Assembly (NCBI RefSeq): GCF_036388275.1
Contig: NZ_DASVSF010000071.1
Span: 1-64,000 of the forward strand
Direction of reading: 5' to 3'
Source: Longimicrobium sp.
GTDB taxonomy: Bacteria; Gemmatimonadota; Gemmatimonadetes; Longimicrobiales; Longimicrobiaceae
Length of the DNA stretch: 64,000 nucleotides
The first letter of the stretch is position 1. Each line of letters begins with the position of its first letter. Positions 35,176-43,746 of the stretch are shown in pieces. A program made the translations under genes and the position numbers. The notes under the pieces were generated by a model. That model was not told the DNA's origin and did not search any database. It worked only from the letters and a program-made list of their open reading frames with translations.

Positions 35176-36522
35176 GTGCGGAACGAACAGTACACGCCGC
35201 GGCCCGCCGAGGGGCGCCTGGGGATTTTGCTTCCCGGGCTGGGAGCCGTGTCCACCACCTTCATCGCGGGGGTGGAGCTGGTGCGCCGCGGGATCGCGCG
35301 CCCCATCGGCAGCCTCACGCAGCTGGGCACCATTCGCCTGGGCAAGCGCACGGAGCACCGCGCGCCGGCCATCTCCGAGTTCGTTCCCCTGGCCGGGCTG
35401 GACGACATCGTGTTCGGCGCCTGGGACCCGTTCCCGGCCAACGCGTACGAGAGCGCCATGGTGTGCGGCGTGCTCAACAAGCACGAGCACGTGGAGCCCA
35501 TCTCCGACTTCCTGATGGGCATCGAGCCCATGCAGGCCGTCTTCGACCAGAGCTACGTCAAGAAGCTGCAGGGCACCAACATCAAGCCCGGCAGCAGCAA
35601 GCGCGACTGGGTGGAAAGCCTTCGCGACGACATCCGCTCGTTCAAGGCGCGCAACGACTGCGACCGCCTGGTGATGGTGTGGTGCGGCAGCACCGAGGTG
35701 TACATCGTTCCCGGCGCGGTGCACCAGACGCTGGAGGCCTTCGAGCGGGCCATCGACGAGAACCACGTCGAGATCGCCCCGTCCATGCTGTACGCCTACG
35801 CCGCGCTGATGGAGGGCGTGCCGTACGCCAACGGCGCGCCCAACCTGTCGGTAGACATCCCCGCGCTGCAGGAGTTGGCCGAGGAGCGGGGCGTGCCCAT
35901 CGCCGGCAAGGACTTCAAGACCGGCCAGACGCTGCTGAAGACCATCATCGCGCCCGGCCTCAAGGCGCGGATGCTGGGGCTGGACGGCTGGTTCAGCACC
36001 AACATCCTGGGCAACCGCGACGGCGAGGTGCTGGACGATCCGCAGTCGTTCCGCACCAAGGAAGAAAGCAAGCTGTCGGTGCTGGAGCACATCCTTCAGC
36101 CCGTCACCTATCCCGAGCTGTACGGCAAGTTCAGCCACGTGGTGCGGATCAACTACTATCCTCCACGCGGCGATGCCAAGGAGGGGTGGGACAACATCGA
36201 CATCCGCGGGTGGCTGGACTACCCGATGCAGATCAAGGTCGACTTCCTCTGCCGCGACAGCATCCTGGCGGCGCCCATCGTGCTGGACCTGGCGCTGTTC
36301 CTGGACCTGGCGTCGCGCGCGGGGATGGGCGGCATCCAGGAGTGGCTCTCGTTCTACTTCAAGAGCCCCATGCACGGCGAAGGATTGTACCCGGAGCACG
36401 ACCTGTTCATCCAGCAGATGAAGCTGAAGAACACGCTGCGCTGGATGATGGGCGAAGACCAGATCACGCACCTGGGGCTGGATTACTACCTGGATGAGGC
36501 GGATACGCTCGCTGGAGTGTAG
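35176..36522 (+). CDS. ino1: Myo-inositol-1-phosphate synthase
   Basis: The protein has 448 residues from a GTG start. It converts glucose 6-phosphate to inositol 1-phosphate with bound NAD. Recognisable blocks are LLPGLGAVSTTFIAGVELV (nucleotide loop), the GTNIKPGSSKRDW region, PSMLYAYAALMEGVPYANGA, GKDFKTGQTLLKT with the catalytic lysines, and GWFSTNILGNRDGEVL. It follows the CDP-alcohol transferase by 34 nt, so the pair probably makes phosphatidylinositol phosphate. Confidence 0.95.
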   Translation: MRNEQYTPRPAEGRLGILLPGLGAVSTTFIAGVELVRRGIARPIGSLTQLGTIRLGKRTEHRAPAISEFVPLAGLDDIVFGAWDPFPANAYESAMVCGVLNKHEHVEPISDFLMGIEPMQAVFDQSYVKKLQGTNIKPGSSKRDWVESLRDDIRSFKARNDCDRLVMVWCGSTEVYIVPGAVHQTLEAFERAIDENHVEIAPSMLYAYAALMEGVPYANGAPNLSVDIPALQELAEERGVPIAGKDFKTGQTLLKTIIAPGLKARMLGLDGWFSTNILGNRDGEVLDDPQSFRTKEESKLSVLEHILQPVTYPELYGKFSHVVRINYYPPRGDAKEGWDNIDIRGWLDYPMQIKVDFLCRDSILAAPIVLDLALFLDLASRAGMGGIQEWLSFYFKSPMHGEGLYPEHDLFIQQMKLKNTLRWMMGEDQITHLGLDYYLDEADTLAGV

Positions 36523-37070
36523 GGAAGTGCGTTAGTGCGTGAGTGCGGAAGTGCGAAAGCAGGGAACCCGGTCCTCGTTGGGGGCCGGGTTCTCTCGTTC
36601 GGGCCGCTGGGGCGACTGAAGTCGCGGCAACAAAGGCCCAAAGTCCGCCTTCGCGGACTGCACGCGCAGTCGCGTGCACGACCCCAGCCGGAGCGCAGTT
36701 CAGGTCTCCCCCTCCCCTGCGAAGCGGGGGACGGGGGCCGGGGGGAGGGGGCTCCCAAGGCATGCGCCGAAGCCCGTCGAACCCCACCCGACGTTCTCCC
36801 CTCTCCCGGCGCAGTTTGCCGGGGTAGGGGCCGGGGGAGGGGCCCGCCCGAGGCATGCACGACAGCCCGTCGCCCCGTGCCCGAAGTTCCCCCCTCTCCC
36901 GCGCTGTTTGCGGGGGAGGGGCCACGGGGGGAGGGGGACCCGCGCCTGCTTGTTGCATCGCTCCCCCGCCCACGACGCCGACGGCCATCGTTAGGAGTTG
37001 GCCATCATAGGTGTTGAGAGAATTCGCGTCTGCCGACGATCCCCCTGAGCAGCGACTCTGACCGAGCCCG
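36523..37070. repeat. Repeat-filled gap: AGTGCGT tandem units and G/C hairpins
   Basis: There is no gene here. 36524-36559 holds four AGTGCG units. From 36600 to 36945 there are G/C-run units: a G4-prone run (36726-36751), a CCCTCTCCCGGCGCAGTTTG hairpin (about 36795-36830) and a CCCTCTCCCGCG hairpin (about 36892-36920). The last 100 bp before 37071 look unique but show no clear promoter. Confidence 0.8.
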
Positions 37071-38432
37071 ATGCCGGACCTGCCGCTGACCCTGTACCGC
37101 GCCGCCTGGGTGCTTCCCGTGTGCGCCGCGCCCATCCGCGACGGCGCCGTGCTGGTGGGCACAGACGGCCGCATCGCCGCCGTGGGTCCGCGGCTGGCCA
37201 TCGAGCCGCCCGAGGGCGTGGTGATCGAAGAGCTGGGGCCGGTGGCGCTGATGCCCGGGCTGGTGAACGTGCACGCCCATCCCGAGCTCGCCATGTACCG
37301 CGGCGCGCTCGAGGACCTGAACTTCCGCGACTGGATCCTTCGCCTGGTCGGCTCCAAGCGCGCCGCCCTCACCGAGGCCGACTTCCACGCCGCCGCGCGC
37401 TGGACGATGGTCGAGGCGGTGCGCTCCGGCATCACCACCCTCGCCGCCACCGAGTCGTCCGGCGCCTCTGCCGCCGTACTGTGCGAGTCCGGTCTGCGCG
37501 GCGTCGTCTACCAGGAGGTGTTCGGGCCCGATCCCGCGCAGGCGGACGAGTCCATCGCCGGCCTGCGCGCCGCCGTCGACGGCCTTCGCGCGTACGAGTG
37601 CGACCGGGTGATGATCGGCGTGTCGCCGCACGCGCCGTACACCGTGTCCGACGCGCTCTTTTCCGCTACCGCCGACTTTGCGCTCGCGGAGGGGCTGCCG
37701 ATGGCGGTGCACGCGTCGGAGTCGCGCATCGAGCAGATGCTGGTGCAGGCCGGCGAGGGCGACTTTGCGCCCGGGCTGCGGGCGCGAGGCATCGATACGC
37801 CACCGCGGGGACGGACGACGGTGGAGATGCTGGACCGCCTGGGCGTCCTTCGCGCGCGTCCGCTGCTGATCCACTGCGTCCTGCTGGACGCGGACGACAT
37901 CCGTCGCGTGGCGGATACGGGCTCCGCCGTGGCCCACTGCCCGGTGGCGAACGCCCGGCTGGGCCACGGGCTGGCGCCGTATCCGGAGATGATCGAGGCC
38001 AACGTGCGCGTGGGGCTAGGCACGGATTCGGTGGGCAGCAACAACCGGCTGGACCTGCTGGAAGAAGCCCGCATCGCCTCCATCCTGCACCGCGCGCGCG
38101 TCGCCCGGCCGGACGTGCTGTCCCCCGCCGACCTGCTGAAGCTGGTGACCATCGACGGCGCGCGGGCCTTGGGGCTGGATGGCACGATCGGCACGCTGGA
38201 GCCCGGAAAGGCGGCGGACCTGTGCGCCGTCTCCCTCGCGGCGCCTCACGTGCAGCCGGTGCACGATCCCCTCGCGGCCGTCTTTCACGCCGCCCGCGGC
38301 TGCGACGTGGTGATGACGGTCGTGGACGGGCGCGTGCTGTACCGCGACGGGCAGCTCTCCACGCTGGATCCGGCCGGGCTGGAGCCGCTGCTGGCGGATG
38401 CCGCGCGGCGGCTGCGCGAGGTGATGACGTGA
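37071..38432 (+). CDS. Amidohydrolase, TRZ/ATZ-like deaminase group
   Basis: The protein has 453 residues with a metal-dependent TIM-barrel. The HxH pair lies in GLVNVHAHPELAMYRG, further ligands in VHASES and IHCVLLDADD, and the catalytic Asp in LGTDSVGSNN. The C-terminal small beta domain includes GTLEPGKAADLCAV. The family includes S-adenosylhomocysteine/methylthioadenosine and aminofutalosine deaminases. The substrate is undetermined here, though aminofutalosine deaminase is a reasonable candidate. It overlaps the CDF gene by 4 nt. Confidence 0.88.
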   Translation: MPDLPLTLYRAAWVLPVCAAPIRDGAVLVGTDGRIAAVGPRLAIEPPEGVVIEELGPVALMPGLVNVHAHPELAMYRGALEDLNFRDWILRLVGSKRAALTEADFHAAARWTMVEAVRSGITTLAATESSGASAAVLCESGLRGVVYQEVFGPDPAQADESIAGLRAAVDGLRAYECDRVMIGVSPHAPYTVSDALFSATADFALAEGLPMAVHASESRIEQMLVQAGEGDFAPGLRARGIDTPPRGRTTVEMLDRLGVLRARPLLIHCVLLDADDIRRVADTGSAVAHCPVANARLGHGLAPYPEMIEANVRVGLGTDSVGSNNRLDLLEEARIASILHRARVARPDVLSPADLLKLVTIDGARALGLDGTIGTLEPGKAADLCAVSLAAPHVQPVHDPLAAVFHAARGCDVVMTVVDGRVLYRDGQLSTLDPAGLEPLLADAARRLREVMT

Positions 38433-39352
38433 GCTCGGTGGCGGCGGGCAGCCTGGATGAGCGGGCGCGGGAGGTACGCCGCGTCCTGAACATCATGCTG
38501 GCCGTCAGCCTGGTGCTGGTCACGGCGAAGACGGCCGCGGGCGTGGCGACCGGCTCGCTTTCCATCCTGGGCGGCGCGTTCGACTCGGGGCTGGACGTAA
38601 TGACCACGCTGGCGGCCATCGCCCTGGCGCGCGTGGCCGCCGCCGAGCCCGACGAGCAGCATCCCTACGGCCACGAGAAGTTCGAGGCACTGGGCGCGCT
38701 GGCGATGGTGGCCTTCCTGTCCATCTCGGTCTTTGAGCTGGTGCAGAGCGCCGTGGGCCGCCTTCGAGAAGGTGGGCACGAGGATGTGGATTCTTGGCTG
38801 GGCGTCGCTGTGATGAGCGGCTCCCTGGTGCTGGGGCTCGCCGCCTCGCTGTTCGAGCGGCGGAAGGGCAGGGCGCTGAACTCCGAGCTGCTCCTGGCCG
38901 ATGCCGCGCACCTGCGGGCGGACGTGTACGTGACGCTGGCGGTGCTCGCGGGGCTGCTCCTGGTAAAGCTGGGGTGGCGGTCGGGCGACGCATGGACGGC
39001 GCTTCTGGTGGCCGTGCTGATCCTGCGCACCGGCTGGGAGATCCTGCGTGAGACGGTGCCGGTGCTGGTGGACGAGGCCGCGGTGGAATCCACCGAAATC
39101 CGCCGCATGGCCGAGGCGATGCGCGGCGTGGAGGCCGCCTACGACGTGCGCAGCCGTGGCCGCCCCGGCGCCCGCTTCGCCGAGCTGACGATCGTTGTCC
39201 CCACGGAAATCGGCCTGGAGGCCGCGCACGACATCGCCGACCTAGTGGAGGAAGAGGTGAGACGGCGTCTGGGCGCGCGCCGCGTGGTCGTGCACGTGGA
39301 GCCACGCTCCGCCGCGCCGGGGCCGGCGCTGAACCCGGGTGCCCGCGCGTGA
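38429..39352 (+). CDS. Cation diffusion facilitator (CDF) metal exporter
   Basis: The protein has 307 residues from a GTG overlapping the previous stop. About six membrane spans are followed by a cytoplasmic ferredoxin-like domain (from about 215). The metal-site helices are visible: SILGGAFDSGLDVMTT and the signature HPYGHEKFEALGAL, with a second site in DAAHLRADVYVT (HxxxD). It probably exports Zn, Fe or Mn; the GAFDSGLD site (D...D) is closer to FieF-like members than to His-rich Zn forms. It overlaps the methyltransferase start. Confidence 0.92.
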   Translation: MSSVAAGSLDERAREVRRVLNIMLAVSLVLVTAKTAAGVATGSLSILGGAFDSGLDVMTTLAAIALARVAAAEPDEQHPYGHEKFEALGALAMVAFLSISVFELVQSAVGRLREGGHEDVDSWLGVAVMSGSLVLGLAASLFERRKGRALNSELLLADAAHLRADVYVTLAVLAGLLLVKLGWRSGDAWTALLVAVLILRTGWEILRETVPVLVDEAAVESTEIRRMAEAMRGVEAAYDVRSRGRPGARFAELTIVVPTEIGLEAAHDIADLVEEEVRRRLGARRVVVHVEPRSAAPGPALNPGARA

Positions 39353-40062
39353 CCTCGCTCCCACGCGCCACCGGCGAAGAGCTGATGGACGAGCCCGGCC
39401 AGGACGCGGCGGAGCTGGCCCGCAGCCTGGCGGACCTGCGGGGCGTCAACCGCTGGCTGGGAGGCACGCGCATCGTCCTCCACCACCTCTCGCGGCTGGT
39501 GGCGGGCGATGCGAACCGCACCTGGCGCATCCTGGACGTGGGAACCGGCTCTGCAGACATCCCGCTCGCGATCGCGCGCTGGGCCCAGTCGCGGGGCGTC
39601 ACGGTCGAAGTGGTGGCGACGGACCTTCATCCCACGACGCTGGACGTGGCGCGCGCGCGGATCGCCGGGCATCCCAACCTGCGCGCCGAAGCCGCGGATG
39701 CGTTGGACCTGCACTACCCCGACTCATCGTTCGACGTCGTCCTCTGCTCCACGGCCCTCCACCACTTCAACGAGCGCGACGAGGTTCTGCGCGTGCTGCG
39801 GGAGATGGACCGTGTGGCGCGCGTGGGCGGCATCGTGAACGATCTCCGGCGGTCGCGCCCGGCGCTCGTGGGTGCCAACCTGCTTGCTGCCAGCGTCTGG
39901 CGCACGCATCCCGTGACGCGGCACGACGGCCCGCTCTCCGTCCGCCGCTCCTTTACGCCCGCGGAGCTGCGCGAGCTGGCGGCGGAGGCCGGGCTGCGTG
40001 GCGCCCGTGTGCACGCACACGTGCCTTTCCGCGTGGCGCTCGTGTGGAACGGGGAGGGGTGA
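39349..40062 (+). CDS. Class I SAM-dependent methyltransferase
   Basis: The protein has 237 residues from a GTG overlapping the CDF stop. The SAM site is LDVGTGSADIPLAIARW, the acidic loop VVATDLHPTTLDVARARI, and the later motif FDVVLCSTALHHFNERDEV. The form resembles UbiE-like or polyketide-tailoring C/O-methyltransferases. It is coupled to the FAD reductase that follows, so both probably act on one lipid or aromatic substrate. Confidence 0.9.
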   Translation: MTSLPRATGEELMDEPGQDAAELARSLADLRGVNRWLGGTRIVLHHLSRLVAGDANRTWRILDVGTGSADIPLAIARWAQSRGVTVEVVATDLHPTTLDVARARIAGHPNLRAEAADALDLHYPDSSFDVVLCSTALHHFNERDEVLRVLREMDRVARVGGIVNDLRRSRPALVGANLLAASVWRTHPVTRHDGPLSVRRSFTPAELRELAAEAGLRGARVHAHVPFRVALVWNGEG

Positions 40063-40064
40063 AG

Positions 40065-41225
40065 GTGGGCGCCTGGGACGTGGTGGTCGTCGGCGCGGGG
40101 CCGGCGGGGAGCGCGACGGCGGCGCGGCTGGCCCGCCGCGGCCACGCCGTCCTGCTGCTGGACCGCGCCGCGTTCCCCCGCCGCAAACCGTGCGGCGAAT
40201 GCGTGAACCCCGCGGGCGTCGCGGCCCTGCGCCGGCTGGGTGCACTAGACGCGGTCCTCGCCGCCGGCCCCGCGCCGCTGGACGGGTGGCGCATCGCCGC
40301 GGACGACCACGCGTTCGAAGGCCGCTTTCCTAAGGGCGTGCGGGGACTGGGGCTCCCCCGTGAGGTGCTGGATACGATCCTCCTGGGCCATGCGCACGAT
40401 GCCGGCGCGGAGGTCCGCACGGGGCTGAAGGTGACGGACCTGGTCCGGCGGTCGGGACGCGTCGCGGGCGTGGTGACGGACGCGGGTGAGATCCACGCGC
40501 GGATCGTCGTCGGCGCGGATGGGCTGCGCTCGGTGGTCCTGCGGCGGCTGGACCTGCTGCGGCGCGGCCCCAAGCTGCGGAAGCTGGCGCTGACGGCGCA
40601 CGTGCAGGGGATCGCGGGGCTGCGCGGGCGCGGGGAACTGCGGGCGCGCGGGTGTGGGTGCCTGGGCGTGGCGGAGGTCGGCGGGGGGCTGGCGAACGTG
40701 ACGGTCGTGGCCTCCGGACACGAGATGCACGAGGTCGGCGGAGGGCGCGAGGCGTACTTCGACGCAGCGCTCCGTAGCTACGGCCTCCGCGGCGCTCAGC
40801 GCGTCGACGAGGTGCTGGCGACCGGCCCGTTCGACTGGCCCGTGCGCCGGGCCGTGGCGGATGGCGCCTTGCTGGTCGGCGACGCGGCCGGCTACTTCGA
40901 CCCGTTCACCGGCCAAGGCATCTACCGCGCCCTTCGCGGCGCCGAGTTGGCAGCCTCGGTGATCGACCACGCACTCCGCAGCGGGGACGTTTCCGCAAAC
41001 GCCCTCGGCTCGTACGAGCGAGCCCGCCGCCGCGCCTTCGGGCCGGGGGAGCGGCTTCAGCACGTGATCGAGGCCTTCATCGCGCGTCCGGAACTGCTCC
41101 GGTGGGCCGCGGACCGCTTCGCCCAGCGCCCGGCGCTCGGAAACGCGATCATCCGAGCGACAGGCGACGTCAATCCGATCCGCTCGCTGCTCCGTCCGTC
41201 GCTTCTCGCGCAGTTGGTGGCGTAG
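40065..41225 (+). CDS. FAD-dependent oxidoreductase, geranylgeranyl-reductase-like
   Basis: The protein has 386 residues. GTG 40065 is preferred because GGGAGG (40052-40057) is 7 nt upstream; GTG 40059, overlapping the methyltransferase stop, is the alternative. FAD motifs: VVVGAGPAGSATAARLARRG at the N-terminus and LLVGDAAGYFDPFTGQGIYR near 280. The KPCGECVNPAGV segment matches geranylgeranyl reductase-like and hydroxylase enzymes. Methyltransferase plus this type of flavoprotein is a common tailoring pair next to type III polyketide synthases, but no synthase is in the window. Confidence 0.9.
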   Translation: MGAWDVVVVGAGPAGSATAARLARRGHAVLLLDRAAFPRRKPCGECVNPAGVAALRRLGALDAVLAAGPAPLDGWRIAADDHAFEGRFPKGVRGLGLPREVLDTILLGHAHDAGAEVRTGLKVTDLVRRSGRVAGVVTDAGEIHARIVVGADGLRSVVLRRLDLLRRGPKLRKLALTAHVQGIAGLRGRGELRARGCGCLGVAEVGGGLANVTVVASGHEMHEVGGGREAYFDAALRSYGLRGAQRVDEVLATGPFDWPVRRAVADGALLVGDAAGYFDPFTGQGIYRALRGAELAASVIDHALRSGDVSANALGSYERARRRAFGPGERLQHVIEAFIARPELLRWAADRFAQRPALGNAIIRATGDVNPIRSLLRPSLLAQLVA

Positions 41226-41585
41226 CCGGCCGACGCCGCGTCCACCGGTGAATGAGAGTGGGTGAACCCGCCGCTCGGACAGCGCGCGCCGTACCTGCCG
41301 AAGCGCGATCGAATTCTCCCTTTCCCCCGCTTGCGGGGGAGAGGGCCGGGGAGAGAGGGCTGCCAGGGGCATGCGCCGGGATCGGTCGAAACGCACCTAC
41401 CCGTCTCCCTTCGGTTCAGGCGCCGCACCCGCCGGAGCCCACGAAGCTGACTCCCTTCCCCCGCGCTGTTTGCGGGGGAAGGGTTGGGGATGGGGGGCGC
41501 CCGCGGCATGAGCGGTCCCCATCGAAACGCCCCAGGCAGCCGCGATCTGCTCCGAATCGATTCGACGATCCAGACCACCTCCACC
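41226..41585. repeat. Intergenic hairpin repeats
   Basis: There is no gene here. Two units are visible: CCCTTTCCCCCGCTTGCGGG / AGAGGGCCGGGG (about 41317-41357) and CTTCCCCCGCGC / GCGGGGGAAGG (about 41452-41482). The final 60 bp lead into the next lipoprotein gene. Confidence 0.75.
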
Positions 41586-42512
41586 ATGACACCAATGAAG
41601 CCCACCCCCACGCTCGCGCTCCTGCTCGTCGCCGCCTCCTGTGCCCCGGGTCCCGCTGCGACACCCAAACCGAGCGCCGTTCCCGCATCCACCCTGGAAT
41701 CCGACGTCCGCGCGCTGGTCCGTGCGGCGGCGGGAGATACGGCGGAGGTTTCGGTCGCGTTCCTGGACCTGCAGACGGGCGACTCGCTGCTGGTGGATGC
41801 TCATGTCCGGATGCACGCGGCCAGCACCATGAAGGTGCCCGTGATGATGGAGCTGTTCCGCCGCCGCACCGCGGGCGGGCTGGCGATGGATCGGGGTATG
41901 GTGCTCCGCAACGCCTTCACGAGCATCGCCGATGGCCAGACCTACTCGCTCACGGCCGGCGACGACAGTGATCCCGCGCTGTACGAACGGGTGGGCGGGG
42001 AGGTGACCGTCGGCGAACTGATGGAGCGGATGATCACGCGGTCGAGCAATTTAGCCACCAATGCCCTCATCGCCCTCGCCGAGCCCGCGCGTATCGCGCA
42101 GCTGATGGAGCGCATCGGCGCGCGCGACATGCACGTGCTGCGCGGGGTGGAGGACAACGCCGCATACCAGCGGGGGATGAACAACTCCACCACGGCGTAC
42201 GCGCTGATGCGGGTGATGCGCGCGGTGGCGGACCCATCGGTGCTGGGGGAGGACGCGTCGCGCGAGATGCAGGCGATCCTGCAGCGGCAGGAGTTCACGG
42301 AGATGATCCCGGCCGGACTGCCCGCAGGCACGCGCGTCGCCAACAAGACGGGCAACATCACGCGCATTGCCCACGATGCCGCCATCGTGTATCCGCCCGG
42401 CCGCGCGCCCTACGTGCTCGTCGTCCTCACCCGTGGCTTCGCCGACCAGAACGCCGCCGCCGCCGTTGGCCGCGACATCTCCGCCGCAGTCTGGCGCCAC
42501 GTCGTGCGATAG
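41586..42512 (+). CDS. Class A beta-lactamase-fold serine hydrolase lipoprotein
   Basis: The protein has 308 residues. A short signal ends in the lipobox VAASC (Cys19), so the enzyme is likely membrane-tethered. The serine-active-site set is complete: STMK (Ser80, Lys83), SSN (153-155, in place of SDN) and KTG (254-256), with Glu189 in GVEDN at the position expected for the general base. It may be a beta-lactamase or a related peptidase/esterase. The Pro/Ala linker after the Cys and the altered SDN mean that drug resistance should not be assumed. Confidence 0.87.
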   Translation: MTPMKPTPTLALLLVAASCAPGPAATPKPSAVPASTLESDVRALVRAAAGDTAEVSVAFLDLQTGDSLLVDAHVRMHAASTMKVPVMMELFRRRTAGGLAMDRGMVLRNAFTSIADGQTYSLTAGDDSDPALYERVGGEVTVGELMERMITRSSNLATNALIALAEPARIAQLMERIGARDMHVLRGVEDNAAYQRGMNNSTTAYALMRVMRAVADPSVLGEDASREMQAILQRQEFTEMIPAGLPAGTRVANKTGNITRIAHDAAIVYPPGRAPYVLVVLTRGFADQNAAAAVGRDISAAVWRHVVR

Positions 42513-42531
42513 GCAGAACATCGGGGGTACA

Positions 42532-43050
42532 TCAGACCTCCCGCAGGTCGAAGCGCATGCTCACCGGAATGGCCGATGCACCGCGGCGAGCGGCCGCTTC
42601 TTCGCGTGCTCGTTGCTCGACCTTGTTGATTACGAAGCCCTGCCGCTCGTACCACTCGACCAACTCCGGCCGGGCGTCCAGGACGACGTACCGGCACGCG
42701 ACCATTGCCGAAACAGCGGTGGCGAGATCGATCACGGCGGCTACGACCATCCTGCCCAGCCCCTTGCGTTGCCAGATTTCATGGACGCCCAACTGGGCCA
42801 GCAGCAAGGCCGCGATTGTCCTGTATCGCACGCCGAAGGGCTTTTCGCGAGTGCCCAACAGTATGGACCACATGCAGATCGTAGAGTACGCTGCGACGGA
42901 TCGATCGATGTGGTACAGATACGTAGTCGAAAGCCTTTGCTGCTGGTCCCGCCAGGCTCGCTCCCGTAGGAACATGTCCTGATCGTGCCGCCCGGATTTG
43001 AAGTCTAGCGGGACGGAGCTGTCGAGCCGGCGGCATTCGGGTAGCATCAT
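42532..43050 (-). CDS. GNAT acetyltransferase, TacT/AtaT-toxin-like
   Basis: The protein has 172 residues. The pattern DFKSGRHDQDMFLRERAW, a Leu-rich beta core, then ALLLAQLGVHEIWQRKGLG (acetyl-CoA loop QRKGLGRM) and VVLDARPELVEWYERQGF matches the GNAT group that includes aminoacyl-tRNA-acetylating toxins. The usual upstream DUF1778 ribbon-helix-helix antitoxin is absent. The gene instead follows three small paralogous genes, with a terminator between. It is lower in GC than its neighbours, suggesting transfer. It could be an orphan toxin or a benign acetyltransferase. Confidence 0.8.
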   Translation of the reverse strand: MMLPECRRLDSSVPLDFKSGRHDQDMFLRERAWRDQQQRLSTTYLYHIDRSVAAYSTICMWSILLGTREKPFGVRYRTIAALLLAQLGVHEIWQRKGLGRMVVAAVIDLATAVSAMVACRYVVLDARPELVEWYERQGFVINKVEQRAREEAAARRGASAIPVSMRFDLREV

Positions 43051-43101
43051 CGCGTCATCCAGTCCGTCCGTAGGTCCACGTGTGGCGGAAAAGGGCTAAT
43101 G

Positions 43102-43134
43102 AAAACGGGCGAGCCCGACCTTGGCTCGCCCGTT
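43102..43134 (-). terminator. Intrinsic terminator after the triplicated small genes
   Basis: Perfect 12-bp arms AACGGGCGAGCC / GGCTCGCCCGTT with a 7-nt loop. Read on the minus strand the stem ends in TTTT. It lies 18 nt beyond the stop of the third small gene and upstream of the GNAT gene. Confidence 0.8.
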
Positions 43135-43151
43135 CACGATTTCGCTCCGGC

Positions 43152-43325
43152 TCAGCGTGCTTCGGTACATGCACGTTCTTCCCGCTCAAGGCGTTCGCGA
43201 ACCGCGCGCATCGTCCGGACGCGCTCGAAGGTTGCCCGGCGCTCCGGCGTATCGGCGGGTGGTTTGCTCATCTCGTCCATGAGCTCCATCCACCCTTCGA
43301 GGCTGAGAATCGTGGGTTCGTTCAT
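43152..43325 (-). CDS. Small paralogous protein C (57 aa)
   Basis: This is the third of three tandem paralogues. It starts MNEPTILSLEGWMELMDEMS and shares the core KPPADTPERRATFERVR with its neighbours. Its C-terminus differs, ending in a charged helix (RERLEREERACTEAR) instead of the acidic MEFP tail. The ATG (43325-43323) overlaps the stop of gene B by 4 nt. No domain is recognised. An intrinsic terminator follows. The strong conservation of the first 38 residues implies real coding selection. Confidence 0.7.
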   Translation of the reverse strand: MNEPTILSLEGWMELMDEMSKPPADTPERRATFERVRTMRAVRERLEREERACTEAR

Positions 43326-43516
43326 GGGCGCTTCGATGTGACGGTGATGGACCCGACCACCTCGTCGTCGGGAAACTCCATATCGTCGAGCAACGCTCTC
43401 CGGGCACGGATTCGCGCGAAGGTTGCCCGGCGCTCCGGCGTATCGGCGGGCGGTTTGCTCATCTCGTCCATGAGCTCCATCCAGCCCTCAATAGTGAGGA
43501 TCGTGGGTTCGATCAT
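43322..43516 (-). CDS. Small paralogous protein B (64 aa)
   Basis: This is the middle copy: MIEPTILTIEGWMELMDEMS, core KPPADTPERRATFARIRARR, tail ALLDDMEFPDDEVVGSITVT. Both ends overlap neighbours by the 4-nt ATGA arrangement, so the three proteins are translationally coupled. The shape is an N-terminal amphipathic helix (GWMELMDEM), a Pro-rich turn, a basic helix, then an acidic tail. Function is unknown. Confidence 0.72.
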   Translation of the reverse strand: MIEPTILTIEGWMELMDEMSKPPADTPERRATFARIRARRALLDDMEFPDDEVVGSITVTSKRP

Positions 43517-43707
43517 GGGTGCTTCGACGTGATGGCGGTGGACCCAACCGCCTCGTCGTTGGGAAACTCCATACCGTCGAGCAGCGCTCGTCGGGCACGC
43601 ATCCGCTCGAAGGTGGCGCGGCGCTCCGGCGTCATCGGCGGCGGATTCTCGATCTCGTCCATGATCTCGAGCCATCCCTCCAAGCTCAGCGGCGGCGTAG
43701 GTTCCAT
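43513..43707 (-). CDS. Small paralogous protein A (64 aa)
   Basis: This is the first copy: MEPTPPLSLEGWLEIMDEIE, core NPPPMTPERRATFERMRARR, tail ALLDGMEFPNDEAVGSTAIT. The start at 43707 is chosen by alignment to the other two copies; an ATG at 43719 is possible. It is the most diverged of the three N-termini, but the tail matches copy B closely. Its stop overlaps the start of copy B. No similarity to a named family is recognised. Confidence 0.7.
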   Translation of the reverse strand: MEPTPPLSLEGWLEIMDEIENPPPMTPERRATFERMRARRALLDGMEFPNDEAVGSTAITSKHP

Positions 43708-43746
43708 GCTCCTTCGCATCTCCCAAACGGTGTCGGATCCAGCAGA

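Noticed and set aside
38429..41225. Menaquinone (futalosine) gene cluster suggested by deaminase plus methyltransferase
   Set aside because: No mqnA, mqnC, mqnD or mqnE gene is adjacent, and the methyltransferase/flavoprotein pair fits other pathways at least as well.
42532..43707. One operon of the three small proteins plus the GNAT gene
   Set aside because: A perfect 12-bp hairpin with a T-run lies between them (43102-43134), so co-transcription is unlikely. Trans action of the small proteins remains open.
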